A stretch of 64,000 nucleotides of DNA, taken from Pelagerythrobacter marensis (GTDB taxonomy: Bacteria; Pseudomonadota; Alphaproteobacteria; Sphingomonadales; Sphingomonadaceae). The notes beneath the pieces are model-generated. The model ran no database searches. It saw only the letters and a list, made by a program, of their open reading frames with translations, and was not told the DNA's origin. The stretch spans positions 2,047,001 to 2,111,000 of the forward strand of contig NZ_CP144918.1 in NCBI RefSeq assembly GCF_036700095.1, given 5' to 3'. This document shows, in pieces, positions 34,685 to 43,800 of this stretch (its first letter is position 1; each line of letters starts with the position of its first letter). The position numbers and the translations under genes were made by a program.

Positions 34685-36547
34685 TCACGCGCGGCGGACG
34701 TAGGCGAGGAAGTCGTCGACCTGTTCGCGCAGTGTCTCGGCCTGGCGGTGGAGATCGCCGGCGGCAGCTAGCATCTGTTCGGCCGAGCGGTCCGTGGTGC
34801 GGACCATGCCGCGAACCCGGTCCAGGCTGACGCGAATCCGGTCGGTGCCGCGGGCGGCCAGGTCGAGGTTGTGGGCCAGGTCGCGGCTGGCATTTCCCTG
34901 CTCCTCCACCGCCTGCGCGATTGCGCTGGCGTTCGCTTCGACGTTGCGCACGTGGTCGCCGATTTCGCGCAAGGCGCCGATATTGGCGGTGCTCGCCTGC
35001 TGCACCGCGGCGACCTGTCCGGCGATTTCGCCGGTCGATTCGCGCGTCCGCTTCGCCAGATCCTTGATCTCGTTGGCGACCACCGCGAAGCCCGCTCCGA
35101 CCTGTCCCGCCCGGCTGGCCTCGATCGTGGCGTTGAGCGCGAGGATATTGGTCTGCTCGGCGATGGAATCGATCAGGCTGACGATCTCGCCGATCTGGCC
35201 CGCGGCCTGCGACAGCTCCCCCGTCGTCGCATCGACGGCGTCGACCGACCCGCGCGAGTGGCGCGCGCGTTCTGCCGAGCCGGCCGCCTGTTCGCCGATC
35301 TCGCGGATCGAGGAGGCGAACTGGTCGCCGGTCGCCGCCGCCATCGCGACCCCGCGGCTGGCCTCTTCCATCGAACCGGCCACCCCGTCGACATGGCTTG
35401 CCGCCTGTTCGGCGGAGCGCGCCATTTCGCCCGCGGCGCCTTCGAGCTGCTTGGACGCGGCGGCAATTCCGCCGACGACTTCGCCCACCGTCTGTTCGAA
35501 GCGGGTGGCGAGATCGCGCAGGATCTCCGCCTGGCGGTCGCGCGCGGCGAGCTTTTCCTCCGACCGGCGGGCCGCCTCTTTCTGCAAGGCCGAAAGCTTG
35601 CGCGAGCTTTCGCGAAATACGGCCAGCGCGCGCGCCATCTCGCCGATTTCGTCGCCGCGCGTCGCCCCGGGGATCGCGACCGCCTGGTCGCCTGCGGCGA
35701 GCCGGCTCATCGATCCGGTGATCTCCCGGATCGCCCCGGCGACCTGCCGCACCAGGAAGCGGGCGCCGACCAGCGCCAGCACCACGCACCCGGCGATCAG
35801 CGCGATCACCAGGGCGGTCAGCGTACGGTTGAGCCCCGCGAGCCGGGTATGCGCCTCGCGCGTGCGGGCCGCCAGGGTGGCTTCGACGTCGCGCGCCTGA
35901 TCGGCCAGCAGCGTGCCGCTGACGTCGATCGCGGCGGCCAGCCCGACCGCGCTGTCCGACGGACCATAGGCGGCGATCGAGCTTTCCAGCGCGTCCAGCT
36001 CGGCTTCGAACCCGTCGACCTGTACGTCGAGCCAGGAAATCGCCTCGACGCTTTCCGCGCCGATATCGCCTGCACCGTCGCGCGTTTCGGTCAGCCGGTG
36101 GCGCGCGTTGGCGAGGGTCTGGCGGGCGCGGGCGATTTCCTCGGGATCGCCGGTGACCGCGTAGCGGGCCGAGTGATAGCGGCTTTCCGCGATGGCAGTG
36201 GTAAGTTCCGCCGCCGCCAGCGAGCCGCGGGCAGAGACCGATGCGTCGTCGTTGCTGACGGTAAGCTGGTAGAAGGCCGCTCCGAGCAGGATGCCGAGCG
36301 CGACCAGCAGCGCGACGAAGAACAGCGCGAACAGGCGGATTCGCCCGGCGATCGTGCCGGTCGCACGGGTCCAGATCGCGCGCAGGGCGCTTGCCGGTGG
36401 CGAGCCGGCGGACGCGGCATTGTCGGAGGCCCAGAGGCCGGGAGTCTTGAGCAAGGCGGCGATCCTGGTTTGCGGCCCGGTTCGAGCGACCGGCCGCAGC
36501 CCCATGGCCGGCCAATTTTGCCGCAGTATGACGCTGGCGTTAACCAT
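34685..36547 (-). CDS. Methyl-accepting chemotaxis-like protein
   Basis: A 620-residue transducer. An unusual ~65-residue cytoplasmic N-terminal lead precedes TM1 (~68-97). A ~150-residue four-helix-bundle-like extracytoplasmic region, TM2 (~246-268), a HAMP domain and a long coiled coil follow, with the signalling tip [35 protein letters not shown] clearly visible. It would bind CheA/CheW. No che or flagellar genes are nearby, and the C-terminus ([10 protein letters not shown]) lacks a CheR-docking pentapeptide. A start further in, at MGLRPVAR (~15 residues on), is possible. Confidence 0.88.
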   Translation of the reverse strand: MVNASVILRQNWPAMGLRPVARTGPQTRIAALLKTPGLWASDNAASAGSPPASALRAIWTRATGTIAGRIRLFALFFVALLVALGILLGAAFYQLTVSNDDASVSARGSLAAAELTTAIAESRYHSARYAVTGDPEEIARARQTLANARHRLTETRDGAGDIGAESVEAISWLDVQVDGFEAELDALESSIAAYGPSDSAVGLAAAIDVSGTLLADQARDVEATLAARTREAHTRLAGLNRTLTALVIALIAGCVVLALVGARFLVRQVAGAIREITGSMSRLAAGDQAVAIPGATRGDEIGEMARALAVFRESSRKLSALQKEAARRSEEKLAARDRQAEILRDLATRFEQTVGEVVGGIAAASKQLEGAAGEMARSAEQAASHVDGVAGSMEEASRGVAMAAATGDQFASSIREIGEQAAGSAERARHSRGSVDAVDATTGELSQAAGQIGEIVSLIDSIAEQTNILALNATIEASRAGQVGAGFAVVANEIKDLAKRTRESTGEIAGQVAAVQQASTANIGALREIGDHVRNVEANASAIAQAVEEQGNASRDLAHNLDLAARGTDRIRVSLDRVRGMVRTTDRSAEQMLAAAGDLHRQAETLREQVDDFLAYVRRA

Positions 36548-36577
36548 TTGGTCACGCTTGGCGCCTCGGGCGCGCCG

Positions 36578-36973
36578 TCAGACCAGGCCGAGCCGGATCA
36601 GTCTGTTCATCATCTTGCCGGGGAGCACGTCGCCGTGATCCTCCCCCTCGGCGAGATCGCGCGGGGTGTCTTCCTCGGCCAGGTAGCGCCAGCCCTGATG
36701 CGCGCGCTTCGGGCGCGGCTCGACCCGGATCAGCCGGGGCGCAAGGCGGATCGTCCAGCGCCCGTCCTCCGCCCGCTTCTCGAACCCCAGGATCTCGCTG
36801 CGCGCCACGAGCGCATGGTCCATGATCCAGTAGAGCGAACCGCCCACCATCTCTTCATGCCGCTTGGGCAGGTAACGGGTGGTCATATGCGCTTCCGGCC
36901 CCCGCTCGACCCAGGCGCGCAGGGTGTCGAGGCTCTTGGAGCGATAGGCGATCTTGGTCATGTGCAGCGGCAT
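36578..36973 (-). CDS. DUF1489 family protein
   Basis: A 131-residue cytoplasmic protein matching the alphaproteobacterial DUF1489 pattern: MPLHMTKIAYRSKSLDTL, RYLPKRHEEMVGGSLYWIMDH and a C-terminal PGKMMNRLIRLGLV. Its function is unknown; DUF1489 is near-universal in the class and small. A start at Met5 (36961) is possible, but family members usually begin with PLH. It lies between mgtE and the chemoreceptor-like gene on the same strand. Confidence 0.82.
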   Translation of the reverse strand: MPLHMTKIAYRSKSLDTLRAWVERGPEAHMTTRYLPKRHEEMVGGSLYWIMDHALVARSEILGFEKRAEDGRWTIRLAPRLIRVEPRPKRAHQGWRYLAEEDTPRDLAEGEDHGDVLPGKMMNRLIRLGLV

Positions 36974-37015
36974 GGCGCCCGCGATATGGGCTTTCCGGCG
37001 CGCAGCCTCAAGCCG

Positions 37016-38464
37016 TCACCCGGTAAGGCCGCTGGCGACCGCGAGGCCGAGAAAGGCGAGGAAGCCCATCGAATCGGTGATCATCGTGACGAACACGGAG
37101 CTGGCCACTGCCGGGTCCTGCTTCAGCCGCTCGAAGATGACCGGCACCAGCACTCCGGCCAGCCCGGCCACCACGATATTGATCACCATGGCCGCCGCGA
37201 TCACCGCGCCGAGTTTCGGTGCGAAGATCAACGCGGTGGCGAGGCCGACCAGGACCGCGATGGTGGTCCCGTTCAGCAGCGCCACGCGCATCTCGCGCCA
37301 CAATATGCGCCCGGTATTGGCCTGGGTAAGCTGATTCACGGCGATCGCGCGCACGGTGACGGCCATTGTCTGCGTGCCCGCGTTGCCGCCGATGCTGGCG
37401 ACGATCGGCATCAGCACGGCCAGCGCCACCATTTCCTCGATCGCCGCGCCGAACATCGCGATGATGAAGCTGGCGACGAGCGCGGTGCCGAGATTGGCGA
37501 TCAGCCAGCGCACGCGCGCGGTATAGGCGTCGCGGATCGGTTCGTTGATGTCGCCGTCGCCGGCACCGGAAAGCAGCAGCACGTCCTCGCCCGCCTCTTC
37601 CGAGATGATGTGAACCACGTCGTCCACTGTCATCTGCCCGACCAGTCGCCCGTTGGCATCGACCACCGCGGCCGAGATCAGCGCGTATTTCTGGAACATC
37701 AGCGCGACTTCCTCCTGATCCATCGTCACCGGGATCAGCGTCTGGTCGCGCTTCATCACGTCGGTCAGCGCCACCGAGCGCGGCGTGCGCAAGATCCAGC
37801 TCAAGGCGCAGGACCCGACCGGGTGATGCGCATGATCGACCACGAAGACTTCCCAGAAATCGTTGGCAAGGTTGCCTTCCTCGCGCAGGAAATCGATCAG
37901 GTCGCCCACGGTCATATGTTCGGGCACGGCCACGAAATCGCGGCTCATCAGGCGCCCGGCGGTTTCCTCCGGGTAAGCGAGCGCGCTTTCGATCGCCGCG
38001 CGATCTTCGGCGTCCAGCGCGTCGAGCACCGCGCGCTGTTCCGCCGGGCCGAGGTCTTCGATCAGCTGGACCGCATCGTCGGTTTCGAGCTGTTCGGCGA
38101 TGGCGGCCACCGCGTCTGGGGGCAGGGCCTCCATCATGTCCTCGCGGACATAGTCGTTGAGTTCGGCGATAACCTCCGAACTCATCAGGTCGGTGATTGC
38201 CGCCGCCAGTTCGCGGCGTTCGTCGCGTTCGAGCAGTTCGAGAAGGTCGGCGATGTCCGCCGGGTGCAACGGCTCGACCAGGTTGTAGGCGGCCGTGTCG
38301 TCGCCGTTTTCCAGTGCGTCGCGGACCGCCCGCACGAAGTCGGGCTTCAGCCGGTTCTCCTCGTCGTGGCGCTCGTCGTCCACCCTGTCGTCGGGGTGCG
38401 CGCCATCCTCCGCCGGCAGCGGATCGGCCAGAATGGTTTCGTCCTCGCGCGTATCCTCCGCCAT
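37016..38464 (-). CDS. mgtE: Magnesium transporter MgtE
   Basis: A 482-residue Mg2+ channel/transporter. It has an N-terminal MgtE_N superhelix of acidic repeats (~35-160), a CBS pair (~165-290) and five membrane helices at the C-terminus with SIGGNAGTQTMAVTVRAIA, the pore signature. The CBS and N-domains gate the channel by cytoplasmic Mg2+. The start is the ATG at 38464. It diverges from the cyclophilin gene, about 106 bases away. Confidence 0.93.
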   Translation of the reverse strand: MAEDTREDETILADPLPAEDGAHPDDRVDDERHDEENRLKPDFVRAVRDALENGDDTAAYNLVEPLHPADIADLLELLERDERRELAAAITDLMSSEVIAELNDYVREDMMEALPPDAVAAIAEQLETDDAVQLIEDLGPAEQRAVLDALDAEDRAAIESALAYPEETAGRLMSRDFVAVPEHMTVGDLIDFLREEGNLANDFWEVFVVDHAHHPVGSCALSWILRTPRSVALTDVMKRDQTLIPVTMDQEEVALMFQKYALISAAVVDANGRLVGQMTVDDVVHIISEEAGEDVLLLSGAGDGDINEPIRDAYTARVRWLIANLGTALVASFIIAMFGAAIEEMVALAVLMPIVASIGGNAGTQTMAVTVRAIAVNQLTQANTGRILWREMRVALLNGTTIAVLVGLATALIFAPKLGAVIAAAMVINIVVAGLAGVLVPVIFERLKQDPAVASSVFVTMITDSMGFLAFLGLAVASGLTG

Positions 38465-38570
38465 GCCTTCGCTCTACGGCCCGGACAGGCAAAAGCAAGC
38501 GCGCGGCGGGGTGACTTTGCGCGCGAGGTGCCTATACCGGCGCGGAAATCGAACAGGAGACAGTTTCGCC

Positions 38571-39035
38571 ATGACCGATCAGACGCTTACCCTCACACTC
38601 GACACCGGCGACGGGGAGGGCGGCGATGTCGTGATCAAGCTGCGCCCCGATCTCGCACCGGGACATGTCGAACGGATTACGGATCTGGCGAAGGAAGGAT
38701 TCTACGACGGGGTCGTGTTCCACCGCGTCATCCCCGGCTTCATGGCCCAGGGCGGCGATCCGACCGGCACCGGCATGGGCGGCAGCGACCGGCCCGACCT
38801 GAAGGCGGAGTTCAATTCCGAACCGCACGTGCGCGGCACCTGCTCGATGGCGCGCACCCAGGTGCCCGACAGCGCCAACAGCCAGTTCTTCATCTGCTTC
38901 GACGACGCCCATTTCCTCGACGGGCAATATACCGTCTGGGGCCAGGTCGAAAGCGGGATGGAGCATATCGACGCCCTGCCCAAGGGCGAGCCGCCCCGCG
39001 AACCGGGCAAGATCGTCAAGGCAACGGTGGGCTGA
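38571..39035 (+). CDS. Cyclophilin-type peptidyl-prolyl cis-trans isomerase
   Basis: A 154-residue single-domain cyclophilin without a signal peptide, and so cytoplasmic. It has the core YDGVVFHRVIPGFMAQGGDPTGTGMGG (catalytic Arg in FHRV), a short MARTQVPDSANSQFFIC loop and FLDGQYTVWGQVESG. It catalyses proline isomerisation in folding proteins. The start ATG at 38571 lies ~10 bases after an AGGAGA. The lipase gene follows 6 bases after the stop and is probably co-transcribed. Confidence 0.92.
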   Translation: MTDQTLTLTLDTGDGEGGDVVIKLRPDLAPGHVERITDLAKEGFYDGVVFHRVIPGFMAQGGDPTGTGMGGSDRPDLKAEFNSEPHVRGTCSMARTQVPDSANSQFFICFDDAHFLDGQYTVWGQVESGMEHIDALPKGEPPREPGKIVKATVG

Positions 39036-39041
39036 CGGGCA

Positions 39042-39950
39042 ATGGCCCGTTGCCTGCGGGCCCTGGTCGGCGCGGGTGCGGCAGCCATGCTGTCGGCCTG
39101 CGCCACCGACCTGACCCAGGCCCGCGCGCCGTGCGTTTACGAGCCGGGCGGCTGGTGCGGCTTCACGCGCGAACTGGCGGGGGAAAGCTGGCGATATGCC
39201 CAGCTGGCCAACAACAGTTACAAGGACGACGAGGAATTCCCCCACCCGCCCCCCGGCTTCGAACAGACGGGCCCCGTGCACGAGGGGAAGGCGGGATATG
39301 CCTACGTCGTTTATGACCGTTTCACGCCGGGCGAGGGCGGCGAACGCAAGCTGGCCGAACGCGTGATCGCCTTCCGCGGCACCGAGATGGACAGTTTCGA
39401 CGACTGGGTGTTCGGCAATATCCGCGCGCGCCACAACGAGCGGGGCTGGGACACTTATGCCGAGCAGCGCAAGGCGCTCGATGCACAGGGTCTCGACGCG
39501 GTGCCGATCACGCTGACCGGCCATTCGCTGGGCGGCGCGATCGCCACTTACGTCGCCCTGCGCGAGCCGCGCACCCGGTCATATGCCTTCAATCCCTCGC
39601 CGCGCTTTTCCGCGCCGGAGGAGCCGGCGGCCAACCGGCGGCTGGCGGTGGCCGAACGGGGGGAGGCGCTGCGCGGCCTGCCCACCGGCAGCGCAATGTT
39701 CCTGCAGGATATGCTGGTCGTGAACTGCCGCCCGCGCGGTGCGCCGTGGAAAGACCATTCGGTCCGCAAGCTGGCCGAATGCCTGACCTGGATCGCGGCC
39801 TACGACGACGGCGAAGCGCTGGCCTCGCTGGGCGAGAACGCCATTGCCAAGCCGCCGATCGAATGCGGCCCGGCGGACAAACCGCACCCCGGCGCCGATG
39901 TGCCGCCCCGGGGCGCCTGCCGGCACAAGCGGCGGATCGAGGACGATTGA
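39042..39950 (+). CDS. Lipase class 3 family lipoprotein
   Basis: A 302-residue alpha/beta hydrolase. A lipobox MLSACATDL sits ~20 residues from the start. The nucleophile elbow GHSLGGAIA (~160-168) and a preceding VIAFRGTEMDSFDDW are typical of lipase_3 proteins. The C-terminal half is less conserved and ends in a basic KRRIED. The substrate is unknown; a cell-envelope lipid or ester is plausible. It follows the cyclophilin gene directly. Confidence 0.82.
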   Translation: MARCLRALVGAGAAAMLSACATDLTQARAPCVYEPGGWCGFTRELAGESWRYAQLANNSYKDDEEFPHPPPGFEQTGPVHEGKAGYAYVVYDRFTPGEGGERKLAERVIAFRGTEMDSFDDWVFGNIRARHNERGWDTYAEQRKALDAQGLDAVPITLTGHSLGGAIATYVALREPRTRSYAFNPSPRFSAPEEPAANRRLAVAERGEALRGLPTGSAMFLQDMLVVNCRPRGAPWKDHSVRKLAECLTWIAAYDDGEALASLGENAIAKPPIECGPADKPHPGADVPPRGACRHKRRIEDD

Positions 39951-40017
39951 ACGCACCGCTGTTCGCGTGAACGCAAAGTTCTTCTGCCTTCGAGCGAACG
40001 ACTGTTGTGCCTGGCAG

Positions 40018-40106
40018 CCCGAGGTCCCGGCCTTCGCTGGGACGCACGCATATTCCGCACCCTCGCCGATCCCCGGCGAAGGCCGGGGTCTCAAGCCACT
40101 GGCGCG
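40018..40106. repeat. REP-like palindromic element pair
   Basis: Two palindromic units lie in the gap between the convergent lipase and lysR genes: GGTCCCGGCCTTCGCTGGGAC-like at ~40023-40042, and GATCCCCGGCGAAGGCCGGGGTCTC at ~40068-40092 followed by AAGCCACTGGCG. The GATCCCC...GGGGTCTC...GCTGGCG core matches the elements at 43690 and 54686. These look like sphingomonad-type extragenic palindromes. Confidence 0.75.
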
Positions 40107-40152
40107 ATCTGGGTGACGCGCGACGCGGGAGTGCCGGTCCGACCCGAGCCCG

Positions 40153-41043
40153 CTAAAGCTCGGCCTTCACCAGCCAGTCGTGGAACAGGCGTACGGGCCG
40201 TTCTTCCAGCGCGGTCGGCTTGCACACGAACCAGTAGCTGTAGGGGCTTTCGACCTCGACGTCGTAGAGGTTGGTCAGGCGGCGGTCGGATGCGCGGCGG
40301 AAGTGGTCGTCGTGCATGATCGCGATGCCGAGGCCCTGGGCGGCGGCCTCCAGGATGAGCTGGCCCGAATCGTAGTGGTCGATCGCCGCGGGTTCCAGAT
40401 CGTCGAGGTCGAGCGCGCGTTTCCACGCCTCGAAGCTGGCGGGCAGTTCGGTGTGAACCAGGAACGTCTGCTTCGCCAGCCGGTCGATAACCGGCGCCTC
40501 GCCCAGTTCGTCGGCCAGTTCCTGCCGGCAGATCGCGTGGACTTTGTTGTAATCGAGCCGCACGGCGTGCAGCGACCGGTCGGGGCCGCGCGACAGGATG
40601 ATCGCCGCGTCCAGCGTATCGCCGACGCGCGTTTCGAGATGCGGCCCGGTGTCGATATCGATGTGCAGCCGGGGATGGAGTTCGCGCAGCTCGGTAAGGC
40701 GCGGAAACAGGCGCTGGGTGCCGAACAGCGGGAGGACGCCCAGATGCAGGCGCAGCAGCGAAAGGTTTTCCGACTGCCCCTCCACCGCGCGCGCCAGCGC
40801 TTCGAAATGGGGGCTCACCGCTTCGTAGAACTGGTGCCCCTCGTCGGTCAGCTGCATCGCCTGCCGGGCGCGGGTGAACAGTTTCTTGCCGACGAATTCC
40901 TCCAGGTTGCCGATCCTGCGCGACAGGGCGGAGGGGCTGAGGCCGATTTCCTCCGCCGCGGCGCGCGCGGACCCCAGCCGCACCGTGCGCATGAAGGCTT
41001 CGAGCGCGCGCAGCGGCGGCAGGCGGCGGGTGGGCTTGGGCAT
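40153..41043 (-). CDS. LysR-family transcriptional regulator, GcvA-like
   Basis: A 296-residue regulator. The winged HTH (LRALEAFMRTVRLGSARAAAEEIGLSPSALSRRIGNLE) is followed by the periplasmic-binding-protein-like effector domain. The start and spacing resemble GcvA-type members. It lies directly after corC with 1 base between the end of one and the start of the other, both on the minus strand, but is more likely regulated with distant targets. The effector is unknown. Confidence 0.87.
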   Translation of the reverse strand: MPKPTRRLPPLRALEAFMRTVRLGSARAAAEEIGLSPSALSRRIGNLEEFVGKKLFTRARQAMQLTDEGHQFYEAVSPHFEALARAVEGQSENLSLLRLHLGVLPLFGTQRLFPRLTELRELHPRLHIDIDTGPHLETRVGDTLDAAIILSRGPDRSLHAVRLDYNKVHAICRQELADELGEAPVIDRLAKQTFLVHTELPASFEAWKRALDLDDLEPAAIDHYDSGQLILEAAAQGLGIAIMHDDHFRRASDRRLTNLYDVEVESPYSYWFVCKPTALEERPVRLFHDWLVKAEL

Positions 41044-41044
41044 A

Positions 41045-41962
41045 TCAGTCTTCGGCCGGCATGGGTTCGGGCGGGTGCAGCCGCAGGCGGGTGACGTGGG
41101 TGGCGTCGCCCGCCGTCACCTCGATCCGCCAGCCGCTGGGATGGCTGACGACCGTTCCCACCGGCGGCACCTGCTCGGCGAGGATGAAGGTCAGCCCGCC
41201 CAGCGTATCGACCGATTCTTCCACCTCGGCCAGTCGCGAATCGACCTGCTTGGCCACGTCCTCCAGCTCGGCCCGGGCATCGCAGTCCCACATGCCTTCG
41301 CCGATCGGAACGATCCATTGTTCGGGCGTCTCGTCGTGCTCGTCCTCGATATCGCCGACGATCTCCTCCACCAGATCCTCGATCGTGATGATTCCGTCGG
41401 TGCCCGAAAATTCGTCGACCACGATGGCAAGGTGGGTGCGCTGGGCCCGCATGTCGGCCAGCACGTCCAGCGCGCCGCGCGCCTGCGGAACGTAGAGCGG
41501 CTGGCGCATCAGCACGGTCCAGTCTTCCGGCGGAGGCTTGCCCTGCGCGAGATAGGGGAAGACGTCCTTGATGTGGATCATCCCGATCACGTCGTCCAGC
41601 GTGTCGCGATAGACCGGCATGCGCGAATGGCCGTTCTCGGAAAAGGTCGCGACCAGTTCGTCCCACCCGATCGTGGCGTCGACCGCGACGATCTCGCCCC
41701 GCGGCACGGCCATATCGTCGGCGTCGTGCTCGCTGAAATGGAGGATGTTGCGCAGCATCTGCCGCTCGACCGAGGACAGATCGCCGTCGGTGCGCGTTTC
41801 CTCCCCCCCGTTGGCGGTTTCCTCGTCCTCGTGCTCGTCGATCGCTTCTTCAAGCTGCGCGCGCAGCGAGCGGTCGCTCTCGCCATCGAAGAATCTGCGG
41901 ATCGCGTGCCAAAGCCCGCTTCTACTGTCCGCATCTCCGGCTGAATTTTCGGAATCGGGCAT
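41045..41962 (-). CDS. corC: CorC-type CBS domain protein (HlyC/CorC family)
   Basis: A 305-residue cytoplasmic protein. An acidic N-terminal lead (~1-70) is followed by a paired CBS region (VPRGEIVAVDATIGWDEL, GMIHIKDVFPYLA, AIVVDEFSGTDGIITIEDLVEEIVGDI) and a C-terminal CorC_HlyC transporter-associated domain. The family is linked to Mg/Co resistance and efflux. It starts at 41962, 5 bases from the ybeY stop, in the conserved phoH-ybeY-corC order. Confidence 0.88.
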   Translation of the reverse strand: MPDSENSAGDADSRSGLWHAIRRFFDGESDRSLRAQLEEAIDEHEDEETANGGEETRTDGDLSSVERQMLRNILHFSEHDADDMAVPRGEIVAVDATIGWDELVATFSENGHSRMPVYRDTLDDVIGMIHIKDVFPYLAQGKPPPEDWTVLMRQPLYVPQARGALDVLADMRAQRTHLAIVVDEFSGTDGIITIEDLVEEIVGDIEDEHDETPEQWIVPIGEGMWDCDARAELEDVAKQVDSRLAEVEESVDTLGGLTFILAEQVPPVGTVVSHPSGWRIEVTAGDATHVTRLRLHPPEPMPAED

Positions 41963-41967
41963 GGCCC

Positions 41968-42471
41968 TCAAGCGTGCTCCTGGTTGTCCCGGTCGCCATA
42001 TGGGTCCGGCAGGCCCAGAATCGCAAGCGCCTTTATTTCCAGCGCCTCCATGGCGTCGGCATCGCGGTCGGAAATCTCGTGGTCGTAGCCTGCCAGATGC
42101 AGGAACCCGTGGACCAGCAGGTGCGCCGTGTGATCCTCGACCGCGATCCCCTTTTCCGCTGCTTCGCGCCGGCAGGTTTCCCACGCCAGCGCCAGATCGC
42201 CGAGCATTTCCGGCCCGCCTTCCGGGGCGAGGCCGGTCAGCTCGTCGCGCAGGAGCATGGGGAAGGACAGGACGTTGGTCGGCTTGTCCTTCGTCCGCCA
42301 TTCGCGGTTCAGCCGCTGCACGTCCTCGTCCAGCGTGAACAGCACGCTGGCGGTCAGGCGCGGGTTGGCGAGTTCGGGCGCGACTTTCTCCGCCGCCTCG
42401 GCGGCACGATAGGACAAGTCGGCCCAGTCGCAGGTGCCCGGCCAGCCGTCGATTTCTATGTCGAGGTCCAT
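41968..42471 (-). CDS. ybeY: Endoribonuclease YbeY
   Basis: A 167-residue metalloendoribonuclease that takes part in 16S rRNA 3' maturation and ribosome quality control. The zinc motif HGFLHLAGYDH (H-x3-H-x5-H) is present near residue 120, with the typical TNVLSFP upstream. It is located between phoH and corC, the widely conserved order in bacteria. Confidence 0.93.
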   Translation of the reverse strand: MDLDIEIDGWPGTCDWADLSYRAAEAAEKVAPELANPRLTASVLFTLDEDVQRLNREWRTKDKPTNVLSFPMLLRDELTGLAPEGGPEMLGDLALAWETCRREAAEKGIAVEDHTAHLLVHGFLHLAGYDHEISDRDADAMEALEIKALAILGLPDPYGDRDNQEHA

Positions 42472-42526
42472 CAGCCCGCGGCCTTCCGGTCGCGCCAGCC
42501 GGCGGCTTCGCCCCTGCGAATCGCGG

Positions 42527-43555
42527 TCATTCGGGCGGCCCCTCGTAAGCGTCGACGATCCGGCCCACGATCGGGTGGCGCACCACGTCGGCGGAGGTGA
42601 AGCGGCTGACCGCGATGCCTTCCACCCCTTCGAGCCGCGAGACCGCGTCGGCCAGGCCGCTGGTCGCGTCGCCGCCGGGGATATCGACCTGCTTCGGATC
42701 GCCGCACACGACCATGCGGCTGTTCTGCCCGAAGCGGGTGAGGAACATCTTCATCTGCTCGCGCGTCGTGTTCTGCGCCTCGTCCAGAATCACGAAGGCG
42801 TCGGCCAGCGTGCGCCCGCGCATGAAGGCGATCGGCGCGACCTCGATCACGCCCGACATCAGGTGCCGTTCGACCTGTTCGGGCGGCATGCAGTCGTACA
42901 GCGCGTCGTAGAGCGGGCGCAGGTAGGGATCGACTTTCTCCTTCATGTCGCCGGGCAGGAAGCCGATCCGCTCCCCCGCCTCGACCGCGGGACGGCTGAG
43001 GATCAGACGCTGGACATTGCCGGTAATCAGCTGGCTGACGGCCTGGGCGACCGCGAGATAGGTCTTGCCGGTCCCCGCCGGGCCGAGCGCGAAGATGATC
43101 TCGTCGCGGGCGAGCTGGCGCATATAGGGGATCTGCCCGGCCGAGCGGGGCACGATCGTCTTGCGGCGCGTGCGGATCATGATCGGCGGGCCGTTGCTTT
43201 CGCCCGAGATGATCCCTTCCAGCGTCGGCTCGTTCGACATCGCGACGAGCGATTCGATCGCTCCGGTATCCAGCTCCTCGCCTCGTGCAAGCCGGCTGTA
43301 CATCGCCTGCAGCACGTCGCGCGCGCGGGCGACCGAATCCTCCGGCCCTTCGATCAGCACCTGATCGCCGCGCGCGGAGATGAGCACGCCCAGCCGGTTT
43401 TCCACCTGCACCAGGTTCGCATCGAACTGGCCGAACAGCGGGACGAGCAGCGACTGGTCATCGAAGCTCAACTCGGTCCTGGCCCGCCGGGTCTCCCGCT
43501 GCGGGCTGGGCGGCGGGGAGATCGGCCTGTCGGCGCTGTTCGGTCTTCGTCCCAT
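42527..43555 (-). CDS. PhoH-family ATPase
   Basis: A 342-residue protein. An N-terminal RNA-binding-like region (VENRLGVLISARGDQVLIEG) is followed by a P-loop domain with FALGPAGTGKTYLAVAQAV (Walker A) and FVILDEAQNT (Walker B). PhoH/YbeZ proteins are thought to work with YbeY in RNA metabolism. The C-terminus ends at ~342 with IVDAYEGPPE. It is 56 bases upstream of ybeY on the same strand. Confidence 0.92.
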   Translation of the reverse strand: MGRRPNSADRPISPPPSPQRETRRARTELSFDDQSLLVPLFGQFDANLVQVENRLGVLISARGDQVLIEGPEDSVARARDVLQAMYSRLARGEELDTGAIESLVAMSNEPTLEGIISGESNGPPIMIRTRRKTIVPRSAGQIPYMRQLARDEIIFALGPAGTGKTYLAVAQAVSQLITGNVQRLILSRPAVEAGERIGFLPGDMKEKVDPYLRPLYDALYDCMPPEQVERHLMSGVIEVAPIAFMRGRTLADAFVILDEAQNTTREQMKMFLTRFGQNSRMVVCGDPKQVDIPGGDATSGLADAVSRLEGVEGIAVSRFTSADVVRHPIVGRIVDAYEGPPE

Positions 43556-43689
43556 GCAATCCTTTCGTCGCTGGACCGGAATCTAGATCGCAACGCGCGG
43601 GAGGCAAGCTTGGTGCCTGCACGCGGCAGTGGATTGTTATCGAACTGCAATGATGCGCGAGAACGTGCGCCCGCGTTTCAAATCTCTCA

Positions 43690-43772
43690 TGATCCCCGGC
43701 GCAGGCCGGGGTCTCCGGCCGCTGGCGCTCTGCCCGACGGCCTGAGACCCCAGCCTTCGCTGGGGATCGGAA
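43690..43772. repeat. REP-like inverted pair in the miaB-phoH gap
   Basis: GATCCCCGGCGCAGGCCGGGGTCTC and GAGACCCCAGCCTTCGCTGGGGATC face each other, separated by CGGCCGCTGGCGCTCTGCCCGACGGCCT. Both halves also occur, in this relation, at the start of the array at 54686. The pair lies between miaB and phoH on a minus-strand transcript and could form a large stem. Confidence 0.8.
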
Positions 43773-43800
43773 AAGGGGGAGGCCGGTGCCGAATCTCGAA

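Noticed and set aside
34871..39316. A 1481-codon plus-strand frame
   Set aside because: It spans several real minus-strand genes (chemoreceptor, DUF1489, mgtE) and the cyclophilin gene in another frame; only high GC keeps it open.
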